64,000 nucleotides of DNA from Solirubrobacteraceae bacterium (GCA_023230855.1 JALNWQ010000006.1:1-64000); one strand, 5' to 3'; shown: positions 35,121-43,572, counted from the stretch's first letter. Numbers and translations: made by a program. Notes: generated from the letters alone by a model not told the origin.

Positions 35121-35457
35121 TCCACCGCCGCCGGGCGCACGTTCCGTGGGGTGTGACGTTGAGCGCTGTCTGGCGCTGATCCGGCGCCGTGCCGGTGACC
35201 GAGGTAGGTTGCTCGCCATGCTCTGGGCTGGGGCTCGTGGGGACGTCGTCCGGTGTCCCGTCTGGCGGGGCGCCGGTTCGCCCGTGAGTTGGAGCAGTTC
35301 GAGCGCGACCGGTAGGCCCGAACCGGGTACGAGAACTCCGCCTCCTGATCCGGGCCGGGAGACCGCGACCGGACGCTGGCGCACGCCGGGCGGGGCTTGA
35401 TCCTGACGCCTCGTGTCACAAGTTTTGGCGTCCGGCGTCATAGGGGGTGATCACGTC
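35121..35457. other. Intergenic region with possible gene remnant and sigma-gene promoter
   Basis: No intact gene is seen. A short frame ending at about 35316 (SRLAGRRFARELEQFERDR then stop) looks protein-like but has no start or homologous body, so it may be the tail of a lost gene. The 3' end carries the TGTCACA/CGTC promoter-like pair described separately. Confidence 0.45.
35414..35439 (+). promoter_or_regulatory. ECF-type promoter upstream of the sigma gene
   Basis: TGTCACA (35414-35420), a 15-base spacer and CGTC (35436-35439) resemble the -35 and -10 elements reported for ECF41-type sigma factors, although the adjacent sigma factor lacks the long ECF41 C-terminal extension. If used, transcription would start near 35446, just ahead of the TTG start at 35458. 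Suggests autoregulation; unproven. Confidence 0.45.
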
Positions 35458-36003
35458 TTGCTCTCTGCCGATCACATCGCTTCGCTCTACGACCGTCACG
35501 GTCCCGAGGTCCTGCGCTACCTCGCGCGGCGGACCTTCGATCCGGAAACGGCGGTCGACCTGTTGAGCGAGACGTTCACCCGAGCGATCCTTCAGCGTCG
35601 GAAGTTCCGCGGATCGACGGACGAGGAGGCCATCGGGTGGGTCTATGCGATCGCCGCGAATCTGCTCGTGGATCAGCGTCGCCGCGATCGTCGCGAGCGC
35701 GACGCGGCGCTGCGGGATGCGCGTGCGCGCCGTCCGTTGGAGCCCGAGGAGTTCGAGGAGGTCGAGCGGCTGCTCGACCTGCGTGAGCTCCGTGACACGG
35801 TGGCGCTCGCGCTGGAGGAGCTCTCCCCGGAGCACCGCGAGGTCCTGCGGCTTCGCGTGATCGAGGAGCGGTCCTACCCGGCCCTCGCCCAGGCGATCGG
35901 GACGAGCGAGCCAGCGGCGCGGGCTCGCGTGAGCCGGGCGCTCCGGGCCTTGCGTACCGCCCCCGCGATCGTCGAGCACCGAGAGGAGTTGCACCATGCC
36001 TGA
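35458..36003 (+). CDS. ECF-type RNA polymerase sigma factor
   Basis: A sigma-70 family protein with region 2 (ADHIASLYDRHGPEVLRYLARR, VDLLSETFTRAILQRRKFRG, EEAIGWVYAIAANLLVDQRRR) and region 4 (ALEELSPEHREVLRLRVIEE, SYPALAQAIGTSEPAARARV). The TTG at 35458 (181 residues) is preferred: GGGGGTGA precedes it and the promoter-like pair lies upstream. A GTG at 35413 would add 15 residues but overlaps the -35. The stop overlaps the next gene, a membrane protein, by 8 bp, the usual arrangement for a sigma factor and its anti-sigma partner. Confidence 0.88.
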   Translation: MLSADHIASLYDRHGPEVLRYLARRTFDPETAVDLLSETFTRAILQRRKFRGSTDEEAIGWVYAIAANLLVDQRRRDRRERDAALRDARARRPLEPEEFEEVERLLDLRELRDTVALALEELSPEHREVLRLRVIEERSYPALAQAIGTSEPAARARVSRALRALRTAPAIVEHREELHHA

Positions 36004-36856
36004 CCGCGACGAGCATCACGACGACCTCGAGCCGATCCGGCGCCTGCCGATCGTGCGCGAGATCGGGGTCGAGCTGCGGGGACTGGCGGCTGAGGAGGAC
36101 GCCCGAGCGGCGGGTCGCTCCCGACGGCGCCCGTTCACGGTTCTCGCCGATGCGGGAGGGCGCGCGTTGCCCACGCGCCCGGGTCGACGCGTCGCCGGTG
36201 GGCTCGCGGCAACCGTCGCAGGTGCCGCTCTAGTCGCTGGCGTCGTCGTGGCGGTGCGCGACGCCGATCCCCCGCTGCCGACCTCGACGTCCGTTGCGGT
36301 CGGCAGCGGCGTCGCCCCGTCCAAGCTGCAGCTCCGCTTCGCCGTCTTCCGTGAGACCGACGCGCCGACCACGGCGGTGCCCGACGCACCGGACCCCGGG
36401 ACGATGCTCCGGCAGTTCGCCAACGGCGCCATCGCAGGACTCGAGGTCGACCGGGCGGGCGCCCGGGTTCTGTCGGTCCCCGACGCGGTGGTCGTCGTCG
36501 CACCGGCGCGCACCGCGACCGGTGCAGAGCAGGTTTGCATGGTCGTCTCCAACCGCTACAAGGGCGGCGGCACGAGCGCAGACTGCGCCCCCACCGCCAA
36601 GGTCCTCGCCGACGGGCTGTTCTCCGTCAGCGACATCGATGCCGCAGTGGCCCGCGCCGCCGAGCTGGATCCCGACACGCGCGTCGTCGACGGCCTCGTG
36701 CCCGACGGCGCCACCGCGGTGCGCATCGAGACAGCAGACGGGGACCTGATCGACGCGCCGGTCAGCGACAACGCCATCAGCGTCTCCGTGACGGGAGAGC
36801 CGGTCCGCGCCACCTTCCGAGATCGCTCCGGAACCAACCGAAAGGCCGATTTGTAG
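35996..36856 (+). CDS. Single-pass membrane protein, candidate anti-sigma factor
   Basis: Unrecognised family, 286 residues. A charged N-terminal cytoplasmic part (1-60), one membrane helix at about 64-84 (VAGGLAATVAGAALVAGVVVAV) and an extracytoplasmic domain (85-286) with two Cys (EQVCMVV, SADCAP) and a VPDGATAVRI motif. It lacks the zinc HxxxCxxC anti-sigma motif, so the role rests on context: GAGAGGAG Shine-Dalgarno inside the sigma gene, 8-bp overlap. Its outer domain resembles the secreted protein at 37480-38103 (shared Cys spacing, VPDG, and a following DG...N pattern), implying duplication within the locus. Confidence 0.8.
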   Translation: MPDRDEHHDDLEPIRRLPIVREIGVELRGLAAEEDARAAGRSRRRPFTVLADAGGRALPTRPGRRVAGGLAATVAGAALVAGVVVAVRDADPPLPTSTSVAVGSGVAPSKLQLRFAVFRETDAPTTAVPDAPDPGTMLRQFANGAIAGLEVDRAGARVLSVPDAVVVVAPARTATGAEQVCMVVSNRYKGGGTSADCAPTAKVLADGLFSVSDIDAAVARAAELDPDTRVVDGLVPDGATAVRIETADGDLIDAPVSDNAISVSVTGEPVRATFRDRSGTNRKADL

Positions 36857-37029
36857 CGAGGCCCATACGAACGGATCGTGCATCTTGCATTTACGGGACT
36901 CCAATTTATGGGACTCAAGGATGTAGCATCAGCCAACCATAAGTCGTGTACCTTGCGAGCAGTTTCCGATTGGCAAGCGTATGGCTATTTGCGGCTTAAC
37001 AATGCTACCCATAATTGGGAGTAATTCCT
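36857..37029 (+). promoter_or_regulatory. AT-richer promoter region with direct repeats
   Basis: Base composition is visibly less GC-rich than in the rest of the window. A 12-base direct repeat with one mismatch, TTTACGGGACTC (36890-36901) and TTTATGGGACTC (36905-36916), is spaced 15 bp start to start. A promoter-like TTGCGG (36989-36994), 15-base spacer, CATAAT (37010-37015) lies just before the next gene. The repeats could be regulator sites. Confidence 0.45.
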
Positions 37030-37464
37030 ATGGAGTTTTCGCTGAGTTGGCGGAGGCTGTCCCTCATCGCCTTGGCATCGGTTGCGACCTGCTTGGCAGT
37101 CGCGCTCTCGGTGCAGGCTAACGGCGCATCCGCAGCCTACGGCCCGTTCTGTCCCCCGAGCGGACCGCCGAACTCCGTGACGATCGGCGGTTTGGGCCGT
37201 TGCGTTCACGGCACGTACCACAGCAACACCCAGCAAGTCCAGGCCATCACCACAAACGGTGCCGGAGTCGCTCACTGCGCGGCAAATAAGCAGTACTCCG
37301 ACGGGAGTGGCGGAAACCAGGGAATAACGCCGGCCTGCGGAACGGCCCAGTATCAGACGACAGGCTGTTTCCCGCCCTCGGCAGGGTATGCCACGGTCAT
37401 CAACCAATCCACGTCGGCCCACAAGTTCAACGGACGCCTGGCATACGGCCAGTGCTTCCCATAG
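37030..37464 (+). CDS. Small Cys-rich secreted protein, unknown function
   Basis: A 144-residue protein of unknown family. Residues 1-37 are a signal peptide (RRLSLIALASVATCLAVALS, cleavage near ASA-AYG). The mature part has six cysteines spread as FCPP, RCVH, HCAA, ACGT, GCFP and QCFP, compatible with three disulphides, plus many Gly, Asn, Gln and Thr. Codon use is less GC-extreme than its neighbours, suggesting more recent arrival. GGGAG precedes the ATG. It is 15 bp upstream of the next secreted-protein gene, so the two form an operon. Confidence 0.75.
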   Translation: MEFSLSWRRLSLIALASVATCLAVALSVQANGASAAYGPFCPPSGPPNSVTIGGLGRCVHGTYHSNTQQVQAITTNGAGVAHCAANKQYSDGSGGNQGITPACGTAQYQTTGCFPPSAGYATVINQSTSAHKFNGRLAYGQCFP

Positions 37465-37479
37465 GAAGGGTAAGATGTC

Positions 37480-38103
37480 ATGAGTATCCGAAACACTCTC
37501 AGGTGGGTGGCGATCCCGCTCGTCGCTGGCGTCGCGTTCGCTGGCGCAACCGGAACCTTCGCCGCCGCGGGCGACAACACGGCAACGTCCGAGGCGCCGA
37601 CGGGCTCGCCCACCGAGGCAGCGAGGTCGATCGGCTTCGTGAGGCACGTGGAGGCTCAGGGTCGCCCGGGTGACGCCGGTCTCCCGACCCTCCCGGCGGG
37701 CGTCGGAGGCGAGAACCCGCTCGTCGGGCAGGCGTCGGAGCTCGAGGGCGGACCCGTCTGGCTGTCCGTCTCCGGCGACCGCCTGTGCGTCTACTTCACC
37801 CCAAGAGGGGCGGTGGCCCCCGGCGGCGGATGTAGCGACGCTGAGATCGCGCAACGCGAGGGCTTCACGACCTCGACGGTCTACTCCGACCACGACGTTG
37901 CGTTCGCAGGCATCGTGCCCGATGGCGTCGAGCGCGTGGCCATCGCGCTTCACGACGGTACGGTGACCCGCGCTCAGGTCGAGAACAACGTCTACGCCGC
38001 CACGCTGGAGAGCCTCCCCGAGACCGTCACGTTCACCAATGTAGACGGCGACGTCGTCGAGCAGCCGCAGTTCGCCACGCCGACCCTGGACCCCAGCCGC
38101 TAG
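37480..38103 (+). CDS. Secreted paralogue of the candidate anti-sigma outer domain
   Basis: A 207-residue exported protein of unknown family with a signal peptide (RWVAIPLVAGVAFAGATGTFAAA). The mature part repeats the layout of residues 95-280 of the membrane protein encoded at 35996-36856: RLCVYF versus QVCMVV, GGGCSD versus SADCAP, GIVPDGVERVAIALHDG versus GLVPDGATAVRIETADG, and ENNVY versus SDNAI. I read this as homology by eye; it needs an alignment. GGAAGGG precedes the ATG. Role may be a ligand, decoy or reporter for the sigma/anti-sigma pair. Confidence 0.75.
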   Translation: MSIRNTLRWVAIPLVAGVAFAGATGTFAAAGDNTATSEAPTGSPTEAARSIGFVRHVEAQGRPGDAGLPTLPAGVGGENPLVGQASELEGGPVWLSVSGDRLCVYFTPRGAVAPGGGCSDAEIAQREGFTTSTVYSDHDVAFAGIVPDGVERVAIALHDGTVTRAQVENNVYAATLESLPETVTFTNVDGDVVEQPQFATPTLDPSR

Positions 38104-38698
38104 GGGTCAATCCGAGGGCGGCCACGTCTGACGTGCATTGCGGGCCCCTGGTACACCAGGGGCCCGCGGTGGTTGCACGGCAACGACCGCAGCCGCAGCC
38201 ATGCGCAGTCCGGCCGACGCGAGGGTCCGATCGGGAACCCGGCGGGGCGCGCCCTGCAAGCGGCCAAGTGGGGCACCGCCAAGCGCCTGGCCGACCTCCC
38301 CAACGTCGGGTGGCCGCCCACACTCAACGCTCAACGCTCGACGCTCGACGTCGCCGCCGTCGCACGGCACCGGCCACGGTCCGCCCGCCGGTCGCATCGC
38401 CGAGCCGGAACGGGCCCGGGTGGCGAACGACCGCGAGCAGAGCGACTGGCAACAGCGTCGACACGACGAGCGGATCCGATGGATCCTGAGCCGTTGGCGT
38501 CACGGCGGCCCGAACCTCGAATCCTGCGAGCGATAACACCAGCGATCGCCGGGCGCGCGTTTCGCGGGCATCCGGCGCCACGGGAGCGTGGCGCGTTCCC
38601 GGACCTGGGTGGCGGGCCTCGCGACGCACCACCGGACAGCGCTCCCGATCGCCGGAGGACCCGTCGCACCGGCCCGGCACCGCGTACCCTGGCTCCCC
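38104..38698. other. Long stretch without a recognisable gene
   Basis: After the terminator at 38140-38167 I see no convincing gene. It holds four tandem heptamers, CTCAACG twice then CTCGACG twice (38323-38350). A charged 38-codon frame (38420-38536, MANDREQSDWQQRRHDERIR) has protein-like composition but no Shine-Dalgarno. The region may be decayed sequence at the edge of the sigma locus. Confidence 0.5.
38140..38167 (+). terminator. Very stable terminator hairpin closing the sigma locus
   Basis: A 13-bp perfect stem, GCGGGCCCCTGGT/ACCAGGGGCCCGC, separated by only AC, lies 37 bp past the last secreted-protein gene. No U-run follows. Confidence 0.75.
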
Positions 38699-39586
38699 GT
38701 GCCCGCCACCGACGACCTGCCCCTCCTCGGCCTCCACGTCTCGCCCGCCGGAGGCCTGCCCAAGGCCGTCGAGCGCGGCGTCGAGCGCGGCTGCGAGTCG
38801 ATCCAGATCTTCAGCCAGTCGCCGCGCCGCTGGGCCCCGACGAACCACTCCGACGAGTCGATCGCCGAGTTCCGCGAGGCGCTGGCCGCGTCCCCGATCC
38901 GCAGCGTCGTCATCCACGCCCTGTACCTGTCGAACGCCGCGACCCCCGACCCGGAGCTGCGCGAGAAGTCGCTCACCGCGATCACCCACTCGCTGCGCGT
39001 CGGCGACGCGATCGGGGCCGACGGCGTCGTCCTGCACCCGGGATCGGCGAAGACCGAGGACCCGGCCGTCGGGATCGCACGGTGCGGCGAGGTGTTCCGC
39101 GAGGCGCTCGCCGAGTCCGACCGGTGTCCGTTGCTGCTCGAGGACACCGCGGGGGCCGGCGGCACGCTCGGCCGGTCGTTCGAGGAGCTGCACGAGCTGT
39201 TGCAGGCGTCCGGCGGCGACGAGCGGATCGGGTTCTGCCTCGACTCCTGCCACCTGCTCGCGTCCGGGTACGACGTGCGGACGATCGCCGCGCTCGACGA
39301 CGTGCTGGAGCGTGCCGACGCGACGTTCGGCCTGGACCGGCTGCGGTGCATCCACGTCAACGACTCGCAGACCCCGCTGGGCTCCAACCGTGACCGTCAC
39401 GCCCCGCTCGGCACGGGCGAGATCGGCGAGGAGGGCATCGCCGCGGTCCTCAGCGAGCCGCGGTTCGCGGGGCTGCCGGTGATCTTCGAGGGCCCCGGGA
39501 TCGACGGCAAGGAGCCGACCGCGCGCGACATGGAGATCGCGATCCGGCTCCGCGACGAGGGCCGGCGGGCCCGCGGCCTGGCCTGA
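38699..39586 (+). CDS. nfo: Deoxyribonuclease IV (AP endonuclease, Nfo family)
   Basis: Cleaves DNA at abasic sites in base-excision repair. The 295-residue TIM barrel has LGLHVSPAGGLPKAVERG, SIQIFSQSPRRW, HALYLSNAA, VLHPGSAK, LLLEDTAGAG, GFCLDSCHLLASGYD, HVNDSQTPLGSNRDRHAPLGTG and VIFEGPG, covering the His/Asp/Glu ligands of the three-zinc site. GTG at 38699 is chosen because homology starts right after and TACCCT (38685-38690) lies 8 bases upstream. Confidence 0.95.
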   Translation: MPATDDLPLLGLHVSPAGGLPKAVERGVERGCESIQIFSQSPRRWAPTNHSDESIAEFREALAASPIRSVVIHALYLSNAATPDPELREKSLTAITHSLRVGDAIGADGVVLHPGSAKTEDPAVGIARCGEVFREALAESDRCPLLLEDTAGAGGTLGRSFEELHELLQASGGDERIGFCLDSCHLLASGYDVRTIAALDDVLERADATFGLDRLRCIHVNDSQTPLGSNRDRHAPLGTGEIGEEGIAAVLSEPRFAGLPVIFEGPGIDGKEPTARDMEIAIRLRDEGRRARGLA

Positions 39587-39594
39587 CGCCCCGG

Positions 39595-39612
39595 GGGCCG
39601 CACGGGCGGCCC
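39595..39612 (+). terminator. Hairpin after nfo
   Basis: GGGCCGC-ACGG-GCGGCCC, a 7-bp stem with a 4-base loop, 9 bp past the nfo stop. No U-run. Confidence 0.5.
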
Positions 39613-39686
39613 TCGACGGATTCACCTGGCTGGGGGCGTCGTCCATAGGTGCCGTTGAGGTGGGGACGAAAGGATGGTCCCGAGCG

Positions 39687-40073
39687 ATGGCCTCCCCCAC
39701 GTCGACCCCCTCCGATCCCGACCGCCCCGACCGCGAGCGCCGCCCGCGGCGGTCCGGTCCGGTCGCCCGGGTCGGTCGTGCCGCCCGGCCGATCGCCGTC
39801 GCGTCGCTCGTCGCGCTGTCCTCGACCGGCGTCGGACTGCCGGTGGCCCCGGCGGCCGCGGCCGAGCGGGTGCAGCAACGGCTCATCGCCGACGGTTACC
39901 TCGAGGCCGAGCACGGCACCGGCGAGTACGACCCGCGCACCGGCGCCGCGCTCGCCCGCTGGCAGGCCGCGCACGGACTCGACGCGCACGGCCTCGTCGA
40001 CGACGTCACCGCCGAGGAGCTCCTCGGCGCCCACCACCGTCCCGTCCCCCGTCCCCCCGACGTTCACCCATGA
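39687..40073 (+). CDS. Secreted peptidoglycan-binding domain protein
   Basis: A 128-residue protein: a basic, Pro-rich N-terminus, a hydrophobic signal segment (IAVASLVALSSTGVGLPVAPAAAA) and a single PG_binding_1 domain (VQQRLIADGYLEAEHGTGEYD, TGAALARWQAAHGLDAHGLV). Likely anchors in or senses cell-wall peptidoglycan; no catalytic domain. Start uncertain: ATG at 39687 with AAAGGA 12 bases upstream, or an in-frame GTG at 39660. Its end overlaps the convergent hydrolase gene by 10 bp. Confidence 0.8.
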   Translation: MASPTSTPSDPDRPDRERRPRRSGPVARVGRAARPIAVASLVALSSTGVGLPVAPAAAAERVQQRLIADGYLEAEHGTGEYDPRTGAALARWQAAHGLDAHGLVDDVTAEELLGAHHRPVPRPPDVHP

Positions 40074-40840
40074 CCACTCCCCCCCAGGACGACCGTCCAG
40101 AGCGCCTCGGCCAACGCCCCCGGCGCCTCGCGAAGCACGCCGTGGCCGGCGTCGGCAAGCACGACATCACCGGCCGGCTGCGCCGCAGCCTCCAGCAGCA
40201 TCGTCGCGATCGACCGGTAGCGCGCGTCGCGCGCACCGGTGACGACGGTGAGCGGCGCCACGAGCGACGGCAGTCGGTCCCACACCGCCGGTACCACTCC
40301 CGGCCCCAGCCCGCGTAGGGCGGCGGCCAGGCCCGCGGCGTCCCCGGCCGCCAGCTCGTCGCGTTGCGCGCGCCGGGCGTCGTCGGGGTCGCCGTCCCAC
40401 AACGGCAGCCCACCCCAGAAGTCCGCGAACGCCGCGACGCCGTCACGCTCCAGTCGGCGCGCGAGGCGCTCGTCGGCGGCCCGACGCTCCGCCCGCGCGG
40501 CCTCCTCGGAGATCCCGGCCGTCGACGACGCCAGCACGAGCGCCGTGACCCGGTCGGGACGCCGGAGCGCCAGGTGGACGCCGACCCGGCCGCCCATCGA
40601 GTACCCGACCACCACCACCGGCCCACGGGCCGCGTCGAGGTCCTCCTCCAGATCGTCGAGGACGCCGTCGAGCGACACCGGCCGCACGGCGGAGCGGCGC
40701 CCGTGGCCGCGCAGGTCCGGGGTCCGCCACCGGATCGTGGCCCCACCGCCGGGGGCGGCGTCCGCGGCGGCGCGCACCGCGTCCCACGACCGACCGGAGC
40801 CCCCGAATCCGTGGAGGGCGAGCACCGTCACGTCCGACAC
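40064..40840 (-). CDS. menH: Alpha/beta hydrolase, probable SHCHC synthase MenH
   Basis: A 258-residue alpha/beta-hydrolase: LALHGFGGSGRSWD (oxyanion region), RTPDLRGHG, the nucleophile elbow VVGYSMGGRVG with its Ser, and a late ADAGHGVLREAP with the catalytic His. MenH removes pyruvate from SEPHCHC in menaquinone synthesis. Divergent from and adjacent to menD, which supports this assignment; the fold alone would be ambiguous. GTG at 40840 is where similarity begins. Confidence 0.8.
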   Translation of the reverse strand: MSDVTVLALHGFGGSGRSWDAVRAAADAAPGGGATIRWRTPDLRGHGRRSAVRPVSLDGVLDDLEEDLDAARGPVVVVGYSMGGRVGVHLALRRPDRVTALVLASSTAGISEEAARAERRAADERLARRLERDGVAAFADFWGGLPLWDGDPDDARRAQRDELAAGDAAGLAAALRGLGPGVVPAVWDRLPSLVAPLTVVTGARDARYRSIATMLLEAAAQPAGDVVLADAGHGVLREAPGALAEALWTVVLGGSGHG

Positions 40841-40921
40841 CGCCCCAGGCTGGCACAGGCGACGGGGCGATGCACGGTCTGGCAGGCTGACCGTGATGGT
40901 GCCCTCCCTCCCCGCCCACCG

Positions 40922-42706
40922 GTGACCGCGCCGCACGACCCGCCGCGCGACGGCGAGGGCAGCGCGGTCCTGCTGGCGGTGCTCGTCGACGAGCTCGTCC
41001 GCGGCGGCGTCCGCGACGTCGTGACCTCACCCGGGTCGCGCAACACCCCGCTCCTGCGGGCCACGGTCGGGTGCCCGGGGCTGCGGGCGACGAGCGTCGT
41101 CGACGAGCGCACCGCCGCGTTCGTCGCCCTCGGGCTGGCGCGGGCGACGGCCGGCCCGCCGCGCCCGGTCCTCGTCACCTGCACGTCCGGCAGCGCGGTC
41201 GCCCATCACCTGCCGGCCGTCGTCGAGGCCCACCACGCGCGGATCCCGCTGATCCTGCTCACCGCGGACCGGCCCGCCGAGCTGCTCGACGTCGGCGCGG
41301 GCCAGACCATCGCCCAGGCCGGGATCCACGGCGACCGCGTGCGCTGGCAGGGCGCGTTGGCCGTCGACCGGGCCGGCGTGGGCGAGGTGCGCTTCGTCCG
41401 CGGGCTCGCCGCCCGCATGCTGGCCGCCGCGCACGGCGCGTGGGGCGCCGGCGCGGGACCGGTCCACCTCAACGTGCCGTTGCGCGAGCCGCTCGCGCCG
41501 GCCGACCCACCGGACCCGCCGGCCGGTCGTGACGGCGATCGTCCCTGGGTGCGCCGCACCGGTGCGTCCGGGCGTCCGGACGCCGACGCGGTCCGCCACG
41601 TCGCCGAGCTGTTGACGGGCGCGCCCCGGGCAGTGTTCGTCGCCGGACGGCACGAGGCCGATCCGGCGATGGGTCCGGCGGTGGCCGCCCTCGGCGAGCT
41701 CGCGGCGATCCCGGTGGTCGCGGACCCGTTGTCGGGCGCGCGACGGGGCGGTGCGGCGCTGTCGGCCTACGACGCCGCGCTGCGGGCGGACCCCGACGGC
41801 GCCCCGATCCCCGACCTCGTCGTCCGGGTCGGCGACCTGCCGACGAGCAAGGCGCTGCGTCGGTGGCTCGCCGCGCTGCCGTCGTCGACGATCCAGGTCC
41901 ACGTCACCGCCGACGGGGCGTGGCAGGACCCCGACGGCGTGCTGACCGACGTCGTGCACGCCTCCCCCCGCGCGCTGCTGGAGGAGCTCGCGCCGCGCCT
42001 GGCGACCCGGTCCGCGGACCGGGGGTGGCTGGCGTCGTGGACCGCGCGCGACGCGGCCGCGCGCGACGCGATGACGACGGTGCTCGACGCCGACGACGCG
42101 CCGGTCACCGAGCCGTGGCTCGCCCGCGAGATCACGGCGCTCATGCCCCCCGCGTCGACGTTGCTCGTCGCGGCGTCGATGCCGATCCGCGACGTCGAGG
42201 CGCAGATGGCGCCGCGCTCCGGGCTGCGCGTCCTGGCGAACCGCGGGGCCAACGGGATCGACGGCACCATCGCCACCGCCTGGGGCCTCGCGGCCGGCCG
42301 CGACGCGGACGACGGCCCGGTCGTCGTCCTGACCGGCGACGTGGCGCTCCTGCACGACGTCGGGTCGCTCGTCGCCGCGGGACGGGCCGGGGTCGACCTG
42401 ACGGTCGTCGTCGTCGACAACGACGGCGGAGGCATCTTCCACTTCCTCCCGGTGGCCGACGACCCGTCGTCGGCCGTGCGCGACCACGTGCTGACGCCGA
42501 CCGGCCTCGACCTTCCCGCGGTCGCCTCGGCGGCCGGCGCGTCCCTCGTCGACGTGCCGGACCGCTCCGCCCTGCTCCCGGCGCTGCGGGCGGCGGTCGT
42601 CGAGCCGGGCGTGTCGCTGCTCGTCGTGCGCACCGACCGCGTGGCGAACCGAGCGCTGCACCGCACGCTCGACGACGTGGTCGGCGACCGGTTGCGGACG
42701 GGCTGA
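40922..42706 (+). CDS. menD: SEPHCHC synthase (2-oxoglutarate decarboxylase, MenD)
   Basis: ThDP enzyme adding a succinyl semialdehyde unit to isochorismate. The 594-residue protein has DVVTSPGSRNTPLLRA near the N-terminus, VTCTSGSAVAHHLPAVVEA, LLTADRPAELLDVGAGQT, and the ThDP-binding end LTGDVALLHDVGSL and VVVDNDGGGIFHFLPVA. The GTG at 40922 is chosen because MenD homology begins within a few codons; the frame is open upstream across the menH gene on the other strand. Confidence 0.95.
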   Translation: MTAPHDPPRDGEGSAVLLAVLVDELVRGGVRDVVTSPGSRNTPLLRATVGCPGLRATSVVDERTAAFVALGLARATAGPPRPVLVTCTSGSAVAHHLPAVVEAHHARIPLILLTADRPAELLDVGAGQTIAQAGIHGDRVRWQGALAVDRAGVGEVRFVRGLAARMLAAAHGAWGAGAGPVHLNVPLREPLAPADPPDPPAGRDGDRPWVRRTGASGRPDADAVRHVAELLTGAPRAVFVAGRHEADPAMGPAVAALGELAAIPVVADPLSGARRGGAALSAYDAALRADPDGAPIPDLVVRVGDLPTSKALRRWLAALPSSTIQVHVTADGAWQDPDGVLTDVVHASPRALLEELAPRLATRSADRGWLASWTARDAAARDAMTTVLDADDAPVTEPWLAREITALMPPASTLLVAASMPIRDVEAQMAPRSGLRVLANRGANGIDGTIATAWGLAAGRDADDGPVVVLTGDVALLHDVGSLVAAGRAGVDLTVVVVDNDGGGIFHFLPVADDPSSAVRDHVLTPTGLDLPAVASAAGASLVDVPDRSALLPALRAAVVEPGVSLLVVRTDRVANRALHRTLDDVVGDRLRTG

Positions 42707-42806
42707 CCGCGCGACGGCGACGACGCGCCGCGCCCGACGTCGCGGGGCAGACGCGTCCCCCGGTCGGGGCGATGGATGGTGCGCGCCCCCGCTCTACCAT
42801 GCCCGC

Positions 42807-43547
42807 GTGACCACTTCACCCTCCTCCCCACGCCGCCTGGCCGTCCCGGCCGTCGCGCTGCTCGCGACCCTCACCCTCGCCGCGTGCGGCAGCGACACGA
42901 CGACCGTCACCGTCCCCGCGTCCGGCACCACCGGGACCGCGCCGACCACCCCCACGACGCCGACCGCCCCGACGACGTCGACGACCGCGTCGACGCCGAC
43001 GGTCATCGACACGCCCACCCCGTCCGGCACGAGCGACGGCCTGGGCCAGGACGAGGAGGCGTGGAAGCGCGCGATCCGCTCGCTCGTGCCCGACACGACC
43101 CTGACGTACTGCGAGGAGGTCGGCATCGACCGGGGGTCCGACGGCGAGATCAACCAGGCGACGCTCGAGTGCAAGCCGTTCTCCGACACCACGGTGTCGT
43201 ACCTGCTGACGGGCCAGTTCGCGTCGGCGAAGGCGGCGTACACGCGTTCGCGTGACGACGGGACCCCGCAGTCCGACCTCACGACCCGCAGCGGCGACAG
43301 CTGCAACCAGGCGGGCGACAACGAGGTGCGGCTGGAGGTGCCGGAGACCAAGCGCGTGATCGGGTGGCGCAGCTGCCGTCAGGTCGGCGACGCGCGGGAC
43401 GTCCCGCAGTTCGAGCAGCTCCACCGCGGCCCGTCCGGCACCGGGCTCCTCGTCATCGGCACCGAGCAGGACAAGGTCTGGGGCTCGCTCGTCGAGGTCA
43501 TGAACAAGGCCGTCCTCGCATCGCGCGTGCCGACGTTCACCGACTGA
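42807..43547 (+). CDS. Lipoprotein of unknown function
   Basis: A 246-residue protein with a lipobox (LLATLTLAAC-GS; Cys at about 27), a Thr/Pro-rich linker (residues 30-75) and a folded part of unknown family containing several cysteines (LTYCEEVG, LECKPF, DSCNQAG, WRSCRQVG). Probably lipid-anchored on the outer membrane face. GTG start with TACCAT (42795-42800) 6 bases upstream. Downstream of menD but with its own promoter-like element. Confidence 0.8.
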   Translation: MTTSPSSPRRLAVPAVALLATLTLAACGSDTTTVTVPASGTTGTAPTTPTTPTAPTTSTTASTPTVIDTPTPSGTSDGLGQDEEAWKRAIRSLVPDTTLTYCEEVGIDRGSDGEINQATLECKPFSDTTVSYLLTGQFASAKAAYTRSRDDGTPQSDLTTRSGDSCNQAGDNEVRLEVPETKRVIGWRSCRQVGDARDVPQFEQLHRGPSGTGLLVIGTEQDKVWGSLVEVMNKAVLASRVPTFTD

Positions 43548-43572
43548 GCGCCGATCCACCGACGGCGGCCGG

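Noticed and set aside
35219..35316. Short plus-strand frames before the sigma gene
   Set aside because: No Shine-Dalgarno or homology; at most the tail of a lost gene.
38107..38397. 96-codon minus-strand frame in the 38.1-38.7 kb gap
   Set aside because: Low-complexity composition, crosses the terminator hairpin, no start signal.
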